DNA from: Parabacteroides sp. TM07-1AC
GTDB lineage: Bacteria > Bacteroidota > Bacteroidia > Bacteroidales > Tannerellaceae
Direction: 5' to 3'
Length of the DNA: 64,000 nt
Assembly: GCF_003480915.1 (NCBI RefSeq)
Contig: NZ_QUKD01000002.1
Span: 614,091 to 678,090, forward strand
Of this stretch, positions 47,531 to 55,874 are shown piece after piece. Position 1 is the stretch's first letter. Every line of letters begins with the position of its first letter. The notes under the pieces are model-generated. The model was not told the DNA's origin. It worked only from the letters and a program-made list of their open reading frames with translations, and ran no database searches. Position numbers and translations under genes: made by a program.

Positions 47531-47600
47531 ATTTCCAATGAAGTTATAAATGTGGTGGTTCCATTTCTCTATTTTTAAAGTTAAACACTACGATCTCAAT

Positions 47601-47662
47601 CACAAAAGAATAAAATTATTTCTATTTCAAATTTCAAATTCTTTCAGTGAAAGAATTTGAAA
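47601..47662 (-). promoter_or_regulatory. Operator S2 and promoter of SusC3-SusD3
   Basis: Near-identical to S1: CACAAAAGAATAAAATTATT, then the palindrome TTCTTTCAGTGAAAGAA at 47639-47655. Reverse-strand TTCTTTTG at 47610-47603 is 28 bp from the palindrome. The promoter would give a SusC3 leader of roughly 165 nt containing the conserved hairpin. Confidence 0.75.
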
Positions 47663-47692
47663 TAATTAATTCATTCCTTTAAATTCAGATAT

Positions 47693-47743
47693 AAAAAACA
47701 GGATACACCGGATATAATATCCTTATATGGCGTACCCTGTCAT
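47693..47743 (-). terminator. Leftward intrinsic terminator with no leftward gene just upstream
   Basis: On the reverse strand ACAGGGTACGCC pairs fully with GGTGTATCCTGT (12 bp, two G-U pairs that would be A-C mismatches on the other strand), followed by TTTTTT at 47698-47693. An inner palindrome GGATATTATATCC fills the loop. The G-U bias and T-run mark the strand as leftward. Confidence 0.75.
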
Positions 47744-47862
47744 GCTAATCATAAAAAAAGATCTCTATCAAACTTCAAATAACTATACCATGTTAAATAG
47801 TTGATTAGCATCTATGATATACATACAATCTAAAGAACTTTGAATTTATGTCTATATCTTCT
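47700..47862 (-). ncRNA. Candidate short RNA between S3 and the leftward terminator
   Basis: The S3 layout (palindrome, 28 bp, TTTCTTTG at 47874-47867) points leftward, as in S1 and S2. A transcript starting about 7 bp past the box would run roughly 165 nt to the T-run of the terminator at 47693. No open reading frame of note lies inside. Only promoter and terminator signals support it; boundaries are approximate. Confidence 0.3.
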
Positions 47863-47864
47863 TT

Positions 47865-47926
47865 TGCAAAGAAATAAAATAATTATTACATTTGATTTCC
47901 TTTTTTTTCAGTGAAAGAATATGCAA
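47865..47926. promoter_or_regulatory. Operator S3 beside the AraC gene
   Basis: A weaker copy: TTTTTTCAGTGAAAGAA at 47903-47919, one base off the palindrome, ending 24 bp before the AraC ATG. Leftward TTTCTTTG (47874-47867) is at the standard 28 bp. A rightward TTCTTTTG (47859-47866) abuts it and could drive the AraC gene, in which case S3 lies downstream of that promoter and would suit autorepression. Confidence 0.6.
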
Positions 47927-47943
47927 TGATTTATCGATAGCTT

Positions 47944-48945
47944 ATGAAAAATACACCCATTTATTTTGACATCGATGGCAAAATATATAGTCCCGATTGT
48001 TGCGCTCCTTTAGAGAATGCGACCAGACAACAGGAGATAGAAATGCACACTCTTGCCAGAGATCATTATCCTGGTATTCGCCTGAAAGAAAATGAACTGG
48101 AAAATATTAAATCAATCGGCTACTGGAATGCAACCAAGCAGCAATCATGGGATTTGGAATGGCATTACAATGAAGGTATTGAGATTTGTTTCCTTGAAGC
48201 CGGGCAGGTCGACCTTTTTATAGGAGATGAGATATTACCGCTTCATCCTCAATATCTATCGATCACACGTCCCTGGCTTCGCCATAAAATCGGACATATA
48301 GGACGCTCCAAGCTTCATTGGTTCATCATCGATGTCGGTGTCCGTTTCCCTCATCAAGATTGGATCTGGCCTGACTGGATTGTACTATCCAAGCCCAACC
48401 TTTCCAAACTGACCCGAATTCTTCAACTCAATGAGCAACCTGTCTGGAAAACGAATAACACATTGAAGGATTGTTTTGCAGAGTTGGGACAGACTATTCT
48501 GCAAAACGATACTCCTTATCTTGATTCCAAGATTAAAATATGTGTTAATCGTATTTTAATTTCTCTTTTAGAACTGTTTGAGAAAGAATCCGTATCCTTT
48601 GATGAGAAGTTAATCAGCAGTAAACGAAGTGTCAATATTTTTCTGGGAGAACTGGACTCCCTGTATGCACAGATCTGGACTCTCGAAAATATGGCTGAAT
48701 ATTGCGGATTGGGTGTCACGCAATTTTCTAAATATTGTCAGGAGATCACGAACCGCTCCCCCATGAAATATCTAAACGACATACGATTAGAAAAAGCTTG
48801 TCAGCAGTTGAAAGAATCTGCTGACAAGAATATTATCGATATCGCCTTCGACTGTGGATTCAGTTCCAACCAATACTTCACCCGTGTATTCAAAGAACGC
48901 TATGGGATGTCACCGCAACGATTCAGAAAGTCTCAAAAAGAATAA
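47944..48945 (+). CDS. AraC-family regulator of PUL 3
   Basis: A 333-aa regulator. The sensor part (to about 200) has a cupin-like core (QSWDLEWHYNEGIEICFLEA, LPLHPQYLSITRPWLRHKI). The C terminus has two helix-turn-helix units (LENMAEYCGLGVTQFSKYCQ, NIIDIAFDCGFSSNQYFTRV) and ends YGMSPQRFRKSQKE. It is divergent from SusC3 and the only regulator near the S1-S3 sites, so it is the likely binder. Similar regulators control oxidative glycoside gene sets in Bacteroides. It converges on the DUF5054 gene with a 13-bp gap. Confidence 0.92.
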   Translation: MKNTPIYFDIDGKIYSPDCCAPLENATRQQEIEMHTLARDHYPGIRLKENELENIKSIGYWNATKQQSWDLEWHYNEGIEICFLEAGQVDLFIGDEILPLHPQYLSITRPWLRHKIGHIGRSKLHWFIIDVGVRFPHQDWIWPDWIVLSKPNLSKLTRILQLNEQPVWKTNNTLKDCFAELGQTILQNDTPYLDSKIKICVNRILISLLELFEKESVSFDEKLISSKRSVNIFLGELDSLYAQIWTLENMAEYCGLGVTQFSKYCQEITNRSPMKYLNDIRLEKACQQLKESADKNIIDIAFDCGFSSNQYFTRVFKERYGMSPQRFRKSQKE

Positions 48946-48958
48946 TACTTATAGAAAA

Positions 48959-51604
48959 TTATTCCAATATAAAACTGGCTGGTGCATAAGCTCCCAATTC
49001 CAGTTCAAACTTTCCGGATTTAATGTGGATAGGGTCTCCTTTCTTTTCCCCACGCAAATTTACCGGTACGGCAAGTGAGGCATTCATCCCTTTTGGCAAC
49101 GTGACCATTAGTTTTCCTGAAACTCCAACCTGTTCCCAAACGCGTAGTAATGTTCCTGTATTTCCATCCGGATCGGCACCAAATGCGGTGACTGTCACTC
49201 CCGCACGAGAGACTTCTATACCCGATTGGGCAGCAGGAAGATTTCCTTCATTCTTTTTTACAGATACGGCTTGTAATGGATTACGCGCTTCCAATGCCGA
49301 CGTCACGAACTGCCGGGATCTTTCTTCCGGAGTAGTACCTTCTTCTATCGTCCAGATACGAACCCGGGAACTCCACGTACCAGGATACCAATAACGGAAA
49401 TTCGTATTCCACTGGTTATTATACAAATTAAGATAGACAACCGGCTGTTCCGGTACGTAATCATCTGAATATTTCCAACATCCGGGAACTCCCAAACTGA
49501 TCAACGGATGATCGAGCGGACATACTGCCATTCCAGCTCCATCCCGACCGGTAATGGTTACACCATATTCAGCCGCATACAGATGCCGGTTTGCTCCCGA
49601 TTGAATGTCCGTTGCCGGATTCATCACGCCTAACTGCCGGTAAACATTGAACTCCGGCTGCTCGATCCGGAAAGGCAGGCAGAGCCAGTCCGCCTCAGGC
49701 CAATTGTCTTTCGCTTTATCCTGTATCGTGATTTCCATATCCACATACGGCTGGTCTTTATACAAAGAGATACGCAATACAGAAGCCGGAAGATGGTTGG
49801 AGCGGTCGGAAGGCATAGCCAGTTCGGCTATTTGCACGTCACCCTCAGCAGTCATCTTCAACACACCTTGTTGGGGAGATGCGGCTCGATAAGGGACCTC
49901 TTTTTCCGACACCATACCCGGTTTGCAAATACCTGGATGTGCCCAATCTTTAGCTCGTCCTTGCTGGTAAGTCATCGTATAATCCAACGTTTGTTCATAC
50001 GTGAACCGCTCATTCAGATACTGTCCGAAGCCCTGTTCGGCTTTCGGGTCTATCCACTCGCGTCCGCTCTTCTTATCTATCAAGGAAGTGATACATCCCC
50101 GTTCCGCATCGAAAGTGATTTTATAGTAGGTATTCTCAAGTGTGTTGCCTGACAATCTCTGTTCTTTGGTACTTACCTCTTTCAACGGGACAGTCCGGTA
50201 TCCTCCTGCGGGGATATCCTTTACAAACAGTTTCTTTCCCTCTAGCTCTATCCAATCCGAACGCTTCCAAGGCAGCGGGTTGTAGACTATGGAAGAGGGT
50301 TTATTACATTTCACGTGAGTAGCCAAAGCCGTCATGTTCCTATCTGTAACCGAATGCGCGATGTCGGAGGCTTTCCGCACATAATTCGTTTTATCTTCCC
50401 ACGAAGCTTCCAAATCTTTATTTTTTTCAGCCGGTAATTGCTGAAAAGCCTTTCCGTAAACATTCACTTGTCTTGATCCGCCCCACGTATGTTCGCCATA
50501 CAAAGCCATCTTTTCATACGCTGTAGCTATCTCATCCGAAACCGCCGGTGTATCAACACCCCAACAGCCCAATTGCGTATGCAACGCCTCTGCTGCCGGT
50601 ATCAATGAATGCGTTTCCCGCAACAGGCGTATTCCACCCGGGTCACACATCACCCCATGTATCCAAGTATCCGGCATAGCGGACTTCACCACGGGCAATT
50701 GCGGATTTTCTTTCATGATAGCATCGTAAAAGTCATCCATCGTTCCCATGTGCACATTCACATCCGGCATTTTCTCTTTTATCTCCTGAAACAATTCCTT
50801 AATTCGTTCTGCCGTAGGAGGTCCCGAGTTATCACCTGTCACTAGAATAGCCGGCCAAACCGTATAAGGCCAATCTTTTGCCGGCATCAGGTTTACTCCC
50901 ATCATCGGATCATTCGGTCCCTGCCATTCTACAGGACACACGGCACAGTTTGTTCCGTAACTGGCAGAGTACAATATCATCACCCGCGAGCCATCCGGTC
51001 CTTCCCACCAAAACAATCCCGGTGTTTTAACAAACCCGCTCGGCCAGTTACAACCGATATGCAAAAATCGGATACCCGCATGAGCCAATACCGTCGCCAA
51101 AGCTCCTGTCTGCGACGGTTCGTCGGTCATCTTGCCAGAGTGTGACAAAGGCAAACCATACTTACGATTCAACGCAGACGAAAAGCCCAGTCCGCGTACC
51201 ATATCCTCCACTCCACAAATATCAGAGATTAGCGTGAAAGGCAACGCATGCGAGATAATCTTCCCCGACCTGAATTTATCGTCCAATATCTGCCTACGCT
51301 GAGGCGTTTGCCCATCCCAGTCTTCCATCGTCTTCGACAAGACCCACCCGGGGATCGTCCAGGCAAACTGTTGTTCTTCGGGCAGATCGGCACAAGCATC
51401 CATAGCTTTAATGGCACGGTCGATCATGTCCGTTTGATAATAGTTCACCACATCATCCACCCGATGCGTATAGCCAATGTCAAAATGGGTCTTACAAATC
51501 ACAATGACCTCTTTCACCTTAGTATTATATTCTTCTGCCACCTCTCCTTTTGCCAGAAAGGGAAGCAAAGATAACAATCCACAAAATATACTTTTCTTAT
51601 CCAT
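48959..51604 (-). CDS. DUF5054 / GH38-like secreted protein, long form
   Basis: An 881-aa secreted protein (signal MDKKSIFCGLLSLLPFLAKG). The barrel starts VIVICKTHFDIGYTHR with His40 and Asp42 as HxD zinc-ligand candidates, then GKMTDEPSQTG (Asp at the nucleophile position) and LYGEHTWGG (third ligand candidate). The second half is beta-rich. The family is DUF5054 by my recognition, in the GH38/57 barrel superfamily; activity is not established. It is last in the GH120 operon, 11 bp after the broken GH3 gene. Confidence 0.82.
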   Translation of the reverse strand: MDKKSIFCGLLSLLPFLAKGEVAEEYNTKVKEVIVICKTHFDIGYTHRVDDVVNYYQTDMIDRAIKAMDACADLPEEQQFAWTIPGWVLSKTMEDWDGQTPQRRQILDDKFRSGKIISHALPFTLISDICGVEDMVRGLGFSSALNRKYGLPLSHSGKMTDEPSQTGALATVLAHAGIRFLHIGCNWPSGFVKTPGLFWWEGPDGSRVMILYSASYGTNCAVCPVEWQGPNDPMMGVNLMPAKDWPYTVWPAILVTGDNSGPPTAERIKELFQEIKEKMPDVNVHMGTMDDFYDAIMKENPQLPVVKSAMPDTWIHGVMCDPGGIRLLRETHSLIPAAEALHTQLGCWGVDTPAVSDEIATAYEKMALYGEHTWGGSRQVNVYGKAFQQLPAEKNKDLEASWEDKTNYVRKASDIAHSVTDRNMTALATHVKCNKPSSIVYNPLPWKRSDWIELEGKKLFVKDIPAGGYRTVPLKEVSTKEQRLSGNTLENTYYKITFDAERGCITSLIDKKSGREWIDPKAEQGFGQYLNERFTYEQTLDYTMTYQQGRAKDWAHPGICKPGMVSEKEVPYRAASPQQGVLKMTAEGDVQIAELAMPSDRSNHLPASVLRISLYKDQPYVDMEITIQDKAKDNWPEADWLCLPFRIEQPEFNVYRQLGVMNPATDIQSGANRHLYAAEYGVTITGRDGAGMAVCPLDHPLISLGVPGCWKYSDDYVPEQPVVYLNLYNNQWNTNFRYWYPGTWSSRVRIWTIEEGTTPEERSRQFVTSALEARNPLQAVSVKKNEGNLPAAQSGIEVSRAGVTVTAFGADPDGNTGTLLRVWEQVGVSGKLMVTLPKGMNASLAVPVNLRGEKKGDPIHIKSGKFELELGAYAPASFILE

Positions 51605-51615
51605 AAACCTATATT

Positions 51616-53781
51616 TTATTGCAACTCAAACATAGCTTTCGCCCTGACATCATCCGATGCCGAGCCGACCAACACCTGGAACTTGCCGGGTTCAACCACC
51701 CAGCCATGCTGCGCCGGGTCATAAAAACTCAGTGCTTCCTTATCTATCGTAAAGGATACATTGGCAGTTTCCCCCGGAGCCAATTTGACCTTGCGGAACC
51801 CTTTCAATTCCTTTACCGGACGAGGCAAGGAAGATTTCAGATCGCTGACATACAACTGAACCACCTCTGATCCTTCTCGCGACCCTGTATTCGTAACAGG
51901 TACCGTTACAGTCAAACGTCCTGTCGCATCCACAACCTTCCTATCAATAGTTACATTCCCATACTTGAATGTCGTGTAACTCAAGCCATGCCCAAAAGCA
52001 AAGTTGGGTTTGATTTTTTCTTTTTCAACCCACCGGTAACCGACAAAAATACCCTCTTTGTATTCGACCGTCTTTCCATCTCCGGGATAAGCTCCTAATG
52101 CATGCGCTGCCATATCGTCAAGCCGGACAGGGAAAGTTACCGGCTACTTTCCCGAAGGATTTGCCTTGCCAAACAATACCGATGCGATGGCATTCCCACT
52201 CTCTGTACCTCCATACCAGGCCTGAAGTATACCGGGTACCTGTTTCAACCAAGGCATGGCATACGCATTACCGCTTATCATCACGGCAACCAAATGTGGG
52301 TTGGCTTTCGATAACTCCGCTATCAATTCATCCTGCCCATACGGTAAATTATACGATAACCTGTCTGAACCTTCACTATCTTGGTTCGGTTCCTTATTTA
52401 ACCCACCGACATAGACAACCACGTCTGCACCAACTACCGCTTTTAGCGCCTCCCGTTTCAGGCTATCTGCAGCAGATGCACCTTTCAATCCGGATGAATA
52501 ACCGGGCTGATAAACGACCTCTATCTTATCGCCCGCCATCTTCTTTATCCCTTCCAAAGGAGTCACTTCATACAAAGCCTTCACTTCGGAAGAGCCACCA
52601 CCATTGGCAACTGTCCGTATGGCATTCTCGCCTATTACTACTATCTTTTTCAAGCCGGAAAGACTCAAAGGCAGGATAGAGGCTTCATTCTTCAACAATA
52701 CGATTCCCTCTTCGGCAATCCGGCGTGCAGCATCCGTATGCGCTTGGGTATTCATGACACCCCAAGGACGGTCTGTCGACATATTCGTCCGGTACATCAT
52801 ACGCAAAACACGTCTTACCTTTTCATCCAGCACTTTTTCGTCTGCCTTTCCTGATTTCAACAGTTGCAGATAAGCATTTCCCAAATAATAGTTTTCAAAA
52901 GCCTCTTCCGACCCTAAAGCGGTTCCATATTCCAAATCCAATCCATTGTCGATTGCTTCCTGAGTACTATGAGTACCGCCAAAGTCAGACAACAACACCC
53001 CGTCGAAGCCCCATTCCTTTTTCAATATGTCGTCCAACAAATAGTCGTTATGGCAGCAATGCTGGCCATTCAACAGGTTGTAGGCTCCCATCACAGTCCA
53101 CACATGCCCTTGTTGCACGGCTGCTTTGAAAGCAGGGAAATAGATTTCATGCAAAGTACGCTCGTTGACCAGCGAATTGATATACATCCTGCCGGTTTCT
53201 TGGTTGTTGGTAGCAAAATGCTTCACACATGCTGCCACATGATTTGACTGGACACCTTGAATATACGACACTGCTATTTGAGACGCCAAGTAAGGGTCTT
53301 CCCCCATATACTCGAAACTACGCCCGTTGAGAGGTGTACGACAGATATTCACTCCCGGACCTAATATGATGTTTTTATTACGATACAGCGCCTCTTCGCT
53401 GTATGACTTTCCATACAAGATACCCATATCCGGATTCCAAGTGGCAGCCAAAGAGATAAGGGACGGGAACGCCGTACAATAGTCATTATTCGCCTTCGCA
53501 TCCGACCAGTTTTCCCAACGGAACTCCGGACGCATACCGGTAGGACCATCCGTCGGGTTATTATCGGGTATACCCAAGCGAGGGACACCCCACGAACGAT
53601 AGCCTCCATTGGCATGTATCAACCGCACTTTTTCTTCCAGAGTCATACGGGACAGAGCATCTTCCACACGTTTTTCCACCGGTTTGGCGGCATCCTGATA
53701 GATAGGTTTCGTTTGGGAAAAAGCGGTAAAATAACCAATCAAACCCAAAACAAGCCATCCTGTTTTCTTTATATAGCTCAT
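51616..53781 (-). pseudogene. GH3 beta-glycosidase interrupted by an in-frame amber codon
   Basis: The reading frame is open for 722 codons except for TAG at codon 546 (52146-52144). Before it: signal peptide, RMTLEEKVRLIH, KHF at 187-189, nucleophile Asp266 (LLSDFGG), ending KANPSGK. After it in the same frame: PVTFPVRLDDMAAHALGAYP, then FAFGHGLSYTTF and the FnIII-like domain. GH3 proteins normally read GKLP here, so TAG most likely replaces a leucine TTG by one base change. The 545-aa product lacks the end of the sandwich domain and all of FnIII. Alternatives are a base-call error or amber readthrough. It is third in the GH120 operon. Confidence 0.88.
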
Positions 53782-53809
53782 TGTCTATTACTCTTATGTT
53801 TATTCGTCG

Positions 53810-55804
53810 TTAATCTATTCTTTCGATCGTGAAACGATAAGTTAACGATCCCTCATTCCACATACGGAAATTTGTATTCCAAAGATTATTACTCAGATTA
53901 AAATGAACGCCGCCCTTTTTGTCGGGATAATCCAATGAGTAATTTATACCTCTCGCTTCACCGACATTCACCAGGAAAGCGGCTTCACTCCATATACGGA
54001 TGGTGCCGTTGGAGGTAATCAAATCCACATACCGGTCGATGCCATGCTGCTGGCGGTTGCCCTTTTCTACCACATCGAGCAGGTCAACACGCCCGCCTAC
54101 CTTCTCTGCAACGATGGAAAGAATATCATCCGTAGTAAAAGACAGCCAATAAGCTTCCGGCAGGCGAACGGCTGGTTTACCTTTTATCGTCAAAGTAACT
54201 TCCGCCTTCTTTCCGTTCTTATAGTCCAATACATCTATATACATCTTTTCAGGAAGTACCCGCTGATCCACCTTACCTTCATTTTGGAAGACCAGTTCGC
54301 TTACCGTCCGTATCCCTTTCTTCTCTTTACGGACCTCCTGCTTGATAGTCTGTGCGGAGAGAGAAACACTGACGGCTTTCGACTTATCCAGTCCCGGCTT
54401 GCCTATATCAGCTAAAGCCCATCCATAATGGGCACGCAGGTAGTTATCCAAATACTGCTTATAATCGGCGGCATCATACATCTGGTATGATAAACCTTCG
54501 AGTTTCAATGCCCCCTTCTTCAGTACGGCAGCCTGCCAAGGAGTAGAAGAAACCGATTGGGCTTTTTCCGTAAAGACAGGAACAACCGGCTGGTCGATTT
54601 CCTTCATCTTCGCCAACGCCTCTGCCTGTAAATGCTGAGGAAGGTATTGGATCGCGTTATAAATATAATCGTCCAATTCCTTCCACGATGCTTCCGCCTT
54701 CCGGAAAGGTGCGGTGGCACGAGCCGGAAGGAAAAGGTCCATATCATATTTATCCCAGTTATGAAGATGCGTTTTCACATCCACTCCCTGCGTATGTTCG
54801 GCAATCAAACCCAATTCCAATACAAAATCGAGTGCTGCATCACTATTCTTGTCGATTTTCTTTTCACGCAACCATTGGGAATAGAGTTCAGACAAGGCTC
54901 TGAATTTCGCCATTCGTATCGGGGCACTTCCATAACCATATATCCAGGTATCCCCTATTTCCGATGTAACTACCGGCAACTGGTCCTGCATGGCAATCAA
55001 CTCTTCGGCAATCTCATTGAAAGAGCAAGCTACCAGACGGGCATTCGGATAACGCTTATGCAGGTCGGCATAAATCTCTTTCACCTTTTCATACGAATGA
55101 GGACCGTGGTTATCACCGGTAAAGTTGATAGAAATAACAGCCTTTCCTCCCGGAAGTATATTCTCCGAGCCATAATCTTGCTGATAGACCAAAATCAGTT
55201 CGCTGCCATCCGTATCTCTCCAACGGCAGAACTCCGGTACATTAGGTATAGGGCAAGCCGGATTCACACCAATATGCAGAAAACGAATCCCTGCACGGCT
55301 CATCGGCGACACAATGCTACGCGTATGTCCCGGCACATCCGTCATTTTAGCGGCAATCGTCTTTTTTCCGTATTTTTCATCCAGCTTATGAGAAAGAAGC
55401 AGGCTTGTTTCAAACAAATCCAAGTTCATCGATTCCGACTCGACAGTGTAAGGAACAGAGTTCCAAACAATATCCCCCCGTCCGATAGCTGCCTCCAGGC
55501 GTTTCACTTCCTCTGGAGATGCCGTATGGAGATATTTCCAAATCAGCCACGCCCCTGTTGTCCAGACATATTTTTCACTTGCATTCTCTGCCCGTAATTT
55601 TTCTGACACATCCAAAGCCTTGGGTATAAACTCTGTGATATAACGTTGTGTCACCACGGAGCTCAAATCGGTAAAACCAACATCCAAATGCGTCTTAAAA
55701 ACGACATAAACTTTATCGACGGAGGTATTTACTTCCTGTGCCACCAACTGGCAAAGTCCTCCCACAACCAGCAGTAGAAGGATTAACATTCGCTTCATAA
55801 TCAT
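53810..55804 (-). CDS. DUF5054 / GH38-like secreted protein, short form
   Basis: A 664-aa secreted protein (signal near MLILLLLVVGGLCQLVAQ; the start may be the second Met). VYVVFKTHLDVGFTD gives His39 and Asp41 as zinc-ligand candidates; KMTDVPGHT holds the nucleophile-position Asp; LIAEHTQGVD the third ligand. It matches the 881-aa protein over the barrel but has a shorter C-terminal region. Its gene starts 70 bp after the GH120 stop and 28 bp before the GH3 start. Two homologues in one operon suggest two related linkages or an exo pair. Confidence 0.82.
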   Translation of the reverse strand: MIMKRMLILLLLVVGGLCQLVAQEVNTSVDKVYVVFKTHLDVGFTDLSSVVTQRYITEFIPKALDVSEKLRAENASEKYVWTTGAWLIWKYLHTASPEEVKRLEAAIGRGDIVWNSVPYTVESESMNLDLFETSLLLSHKLDEKYGKKTIAAKMTDVPGHTRSIVSPMSRAGIRFLHIGVNPACPIPNVPEFCRWRDTDGSELILVYQQDYGSENILPGGKAVISINFTGDNHGPHSYEKVKEIYADLHKRYPNARLVACSFNEIAEELIAMQDQLPVVTSEIGDTWIYGYGSAPIRMAKFRALSELYSQWLREKKIDKNSDAALDFVLELGLIAEHTQGVDVKTHLHNWDKYDMDLFLPARATAPFRKAEASWKELDDYIYNAIQYLPQHLQAEALAKMKEIDQPVVPVFTEKAQSVSSTPWQAAVLKKGALKLEGLSYQMYDAADYKQYLDNYLRAHYGWALADIGKPGLDKSKAVSVSLSAQTIKQEVRKEKKGIRTVSELVFQNEGKVDQRVLPEKMYIDVLDYKNGKKAEVTLTIKGKPAVRLPEAYWLSFTTDDILSIVAEKVGGRVDLLDVVEKGNRQQHGIDRYVDLITSNGTIRIWSEAAFLVNVGEARGINYSLDYPDKKGGVHFNLSNNLWNTNFRMWNEGSLTYRFTIERID

Positions 55805-55874
55805 CTTGTATTTTTAAAATTTAAACATTCTTCTTCCAGCCCATTCGGTAGATTTGTCACTTGCCAGCTAAACA

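Larger units (their letters stand above)
47430..47943. other. 514-bp regulatory region between SusC3 and its AraC gene
   Basis: No protein-coding sequence that I can support. From left: SusC3 leader with a hairpin shared with SusC4 (47508-47530), operator S2 (47601-47662), a leftward intrinsic terminator (47693-47743), and operator S3 (47865-47926). The space between S3 and the terminator may encode a short leftward RNA. Confidence 0.7.

Noticed and set aside
54632..55597. A 321-codon open frame on the + strand
   Set aside because: Antisense to the DUF5054 gene and without recognisable motifs.
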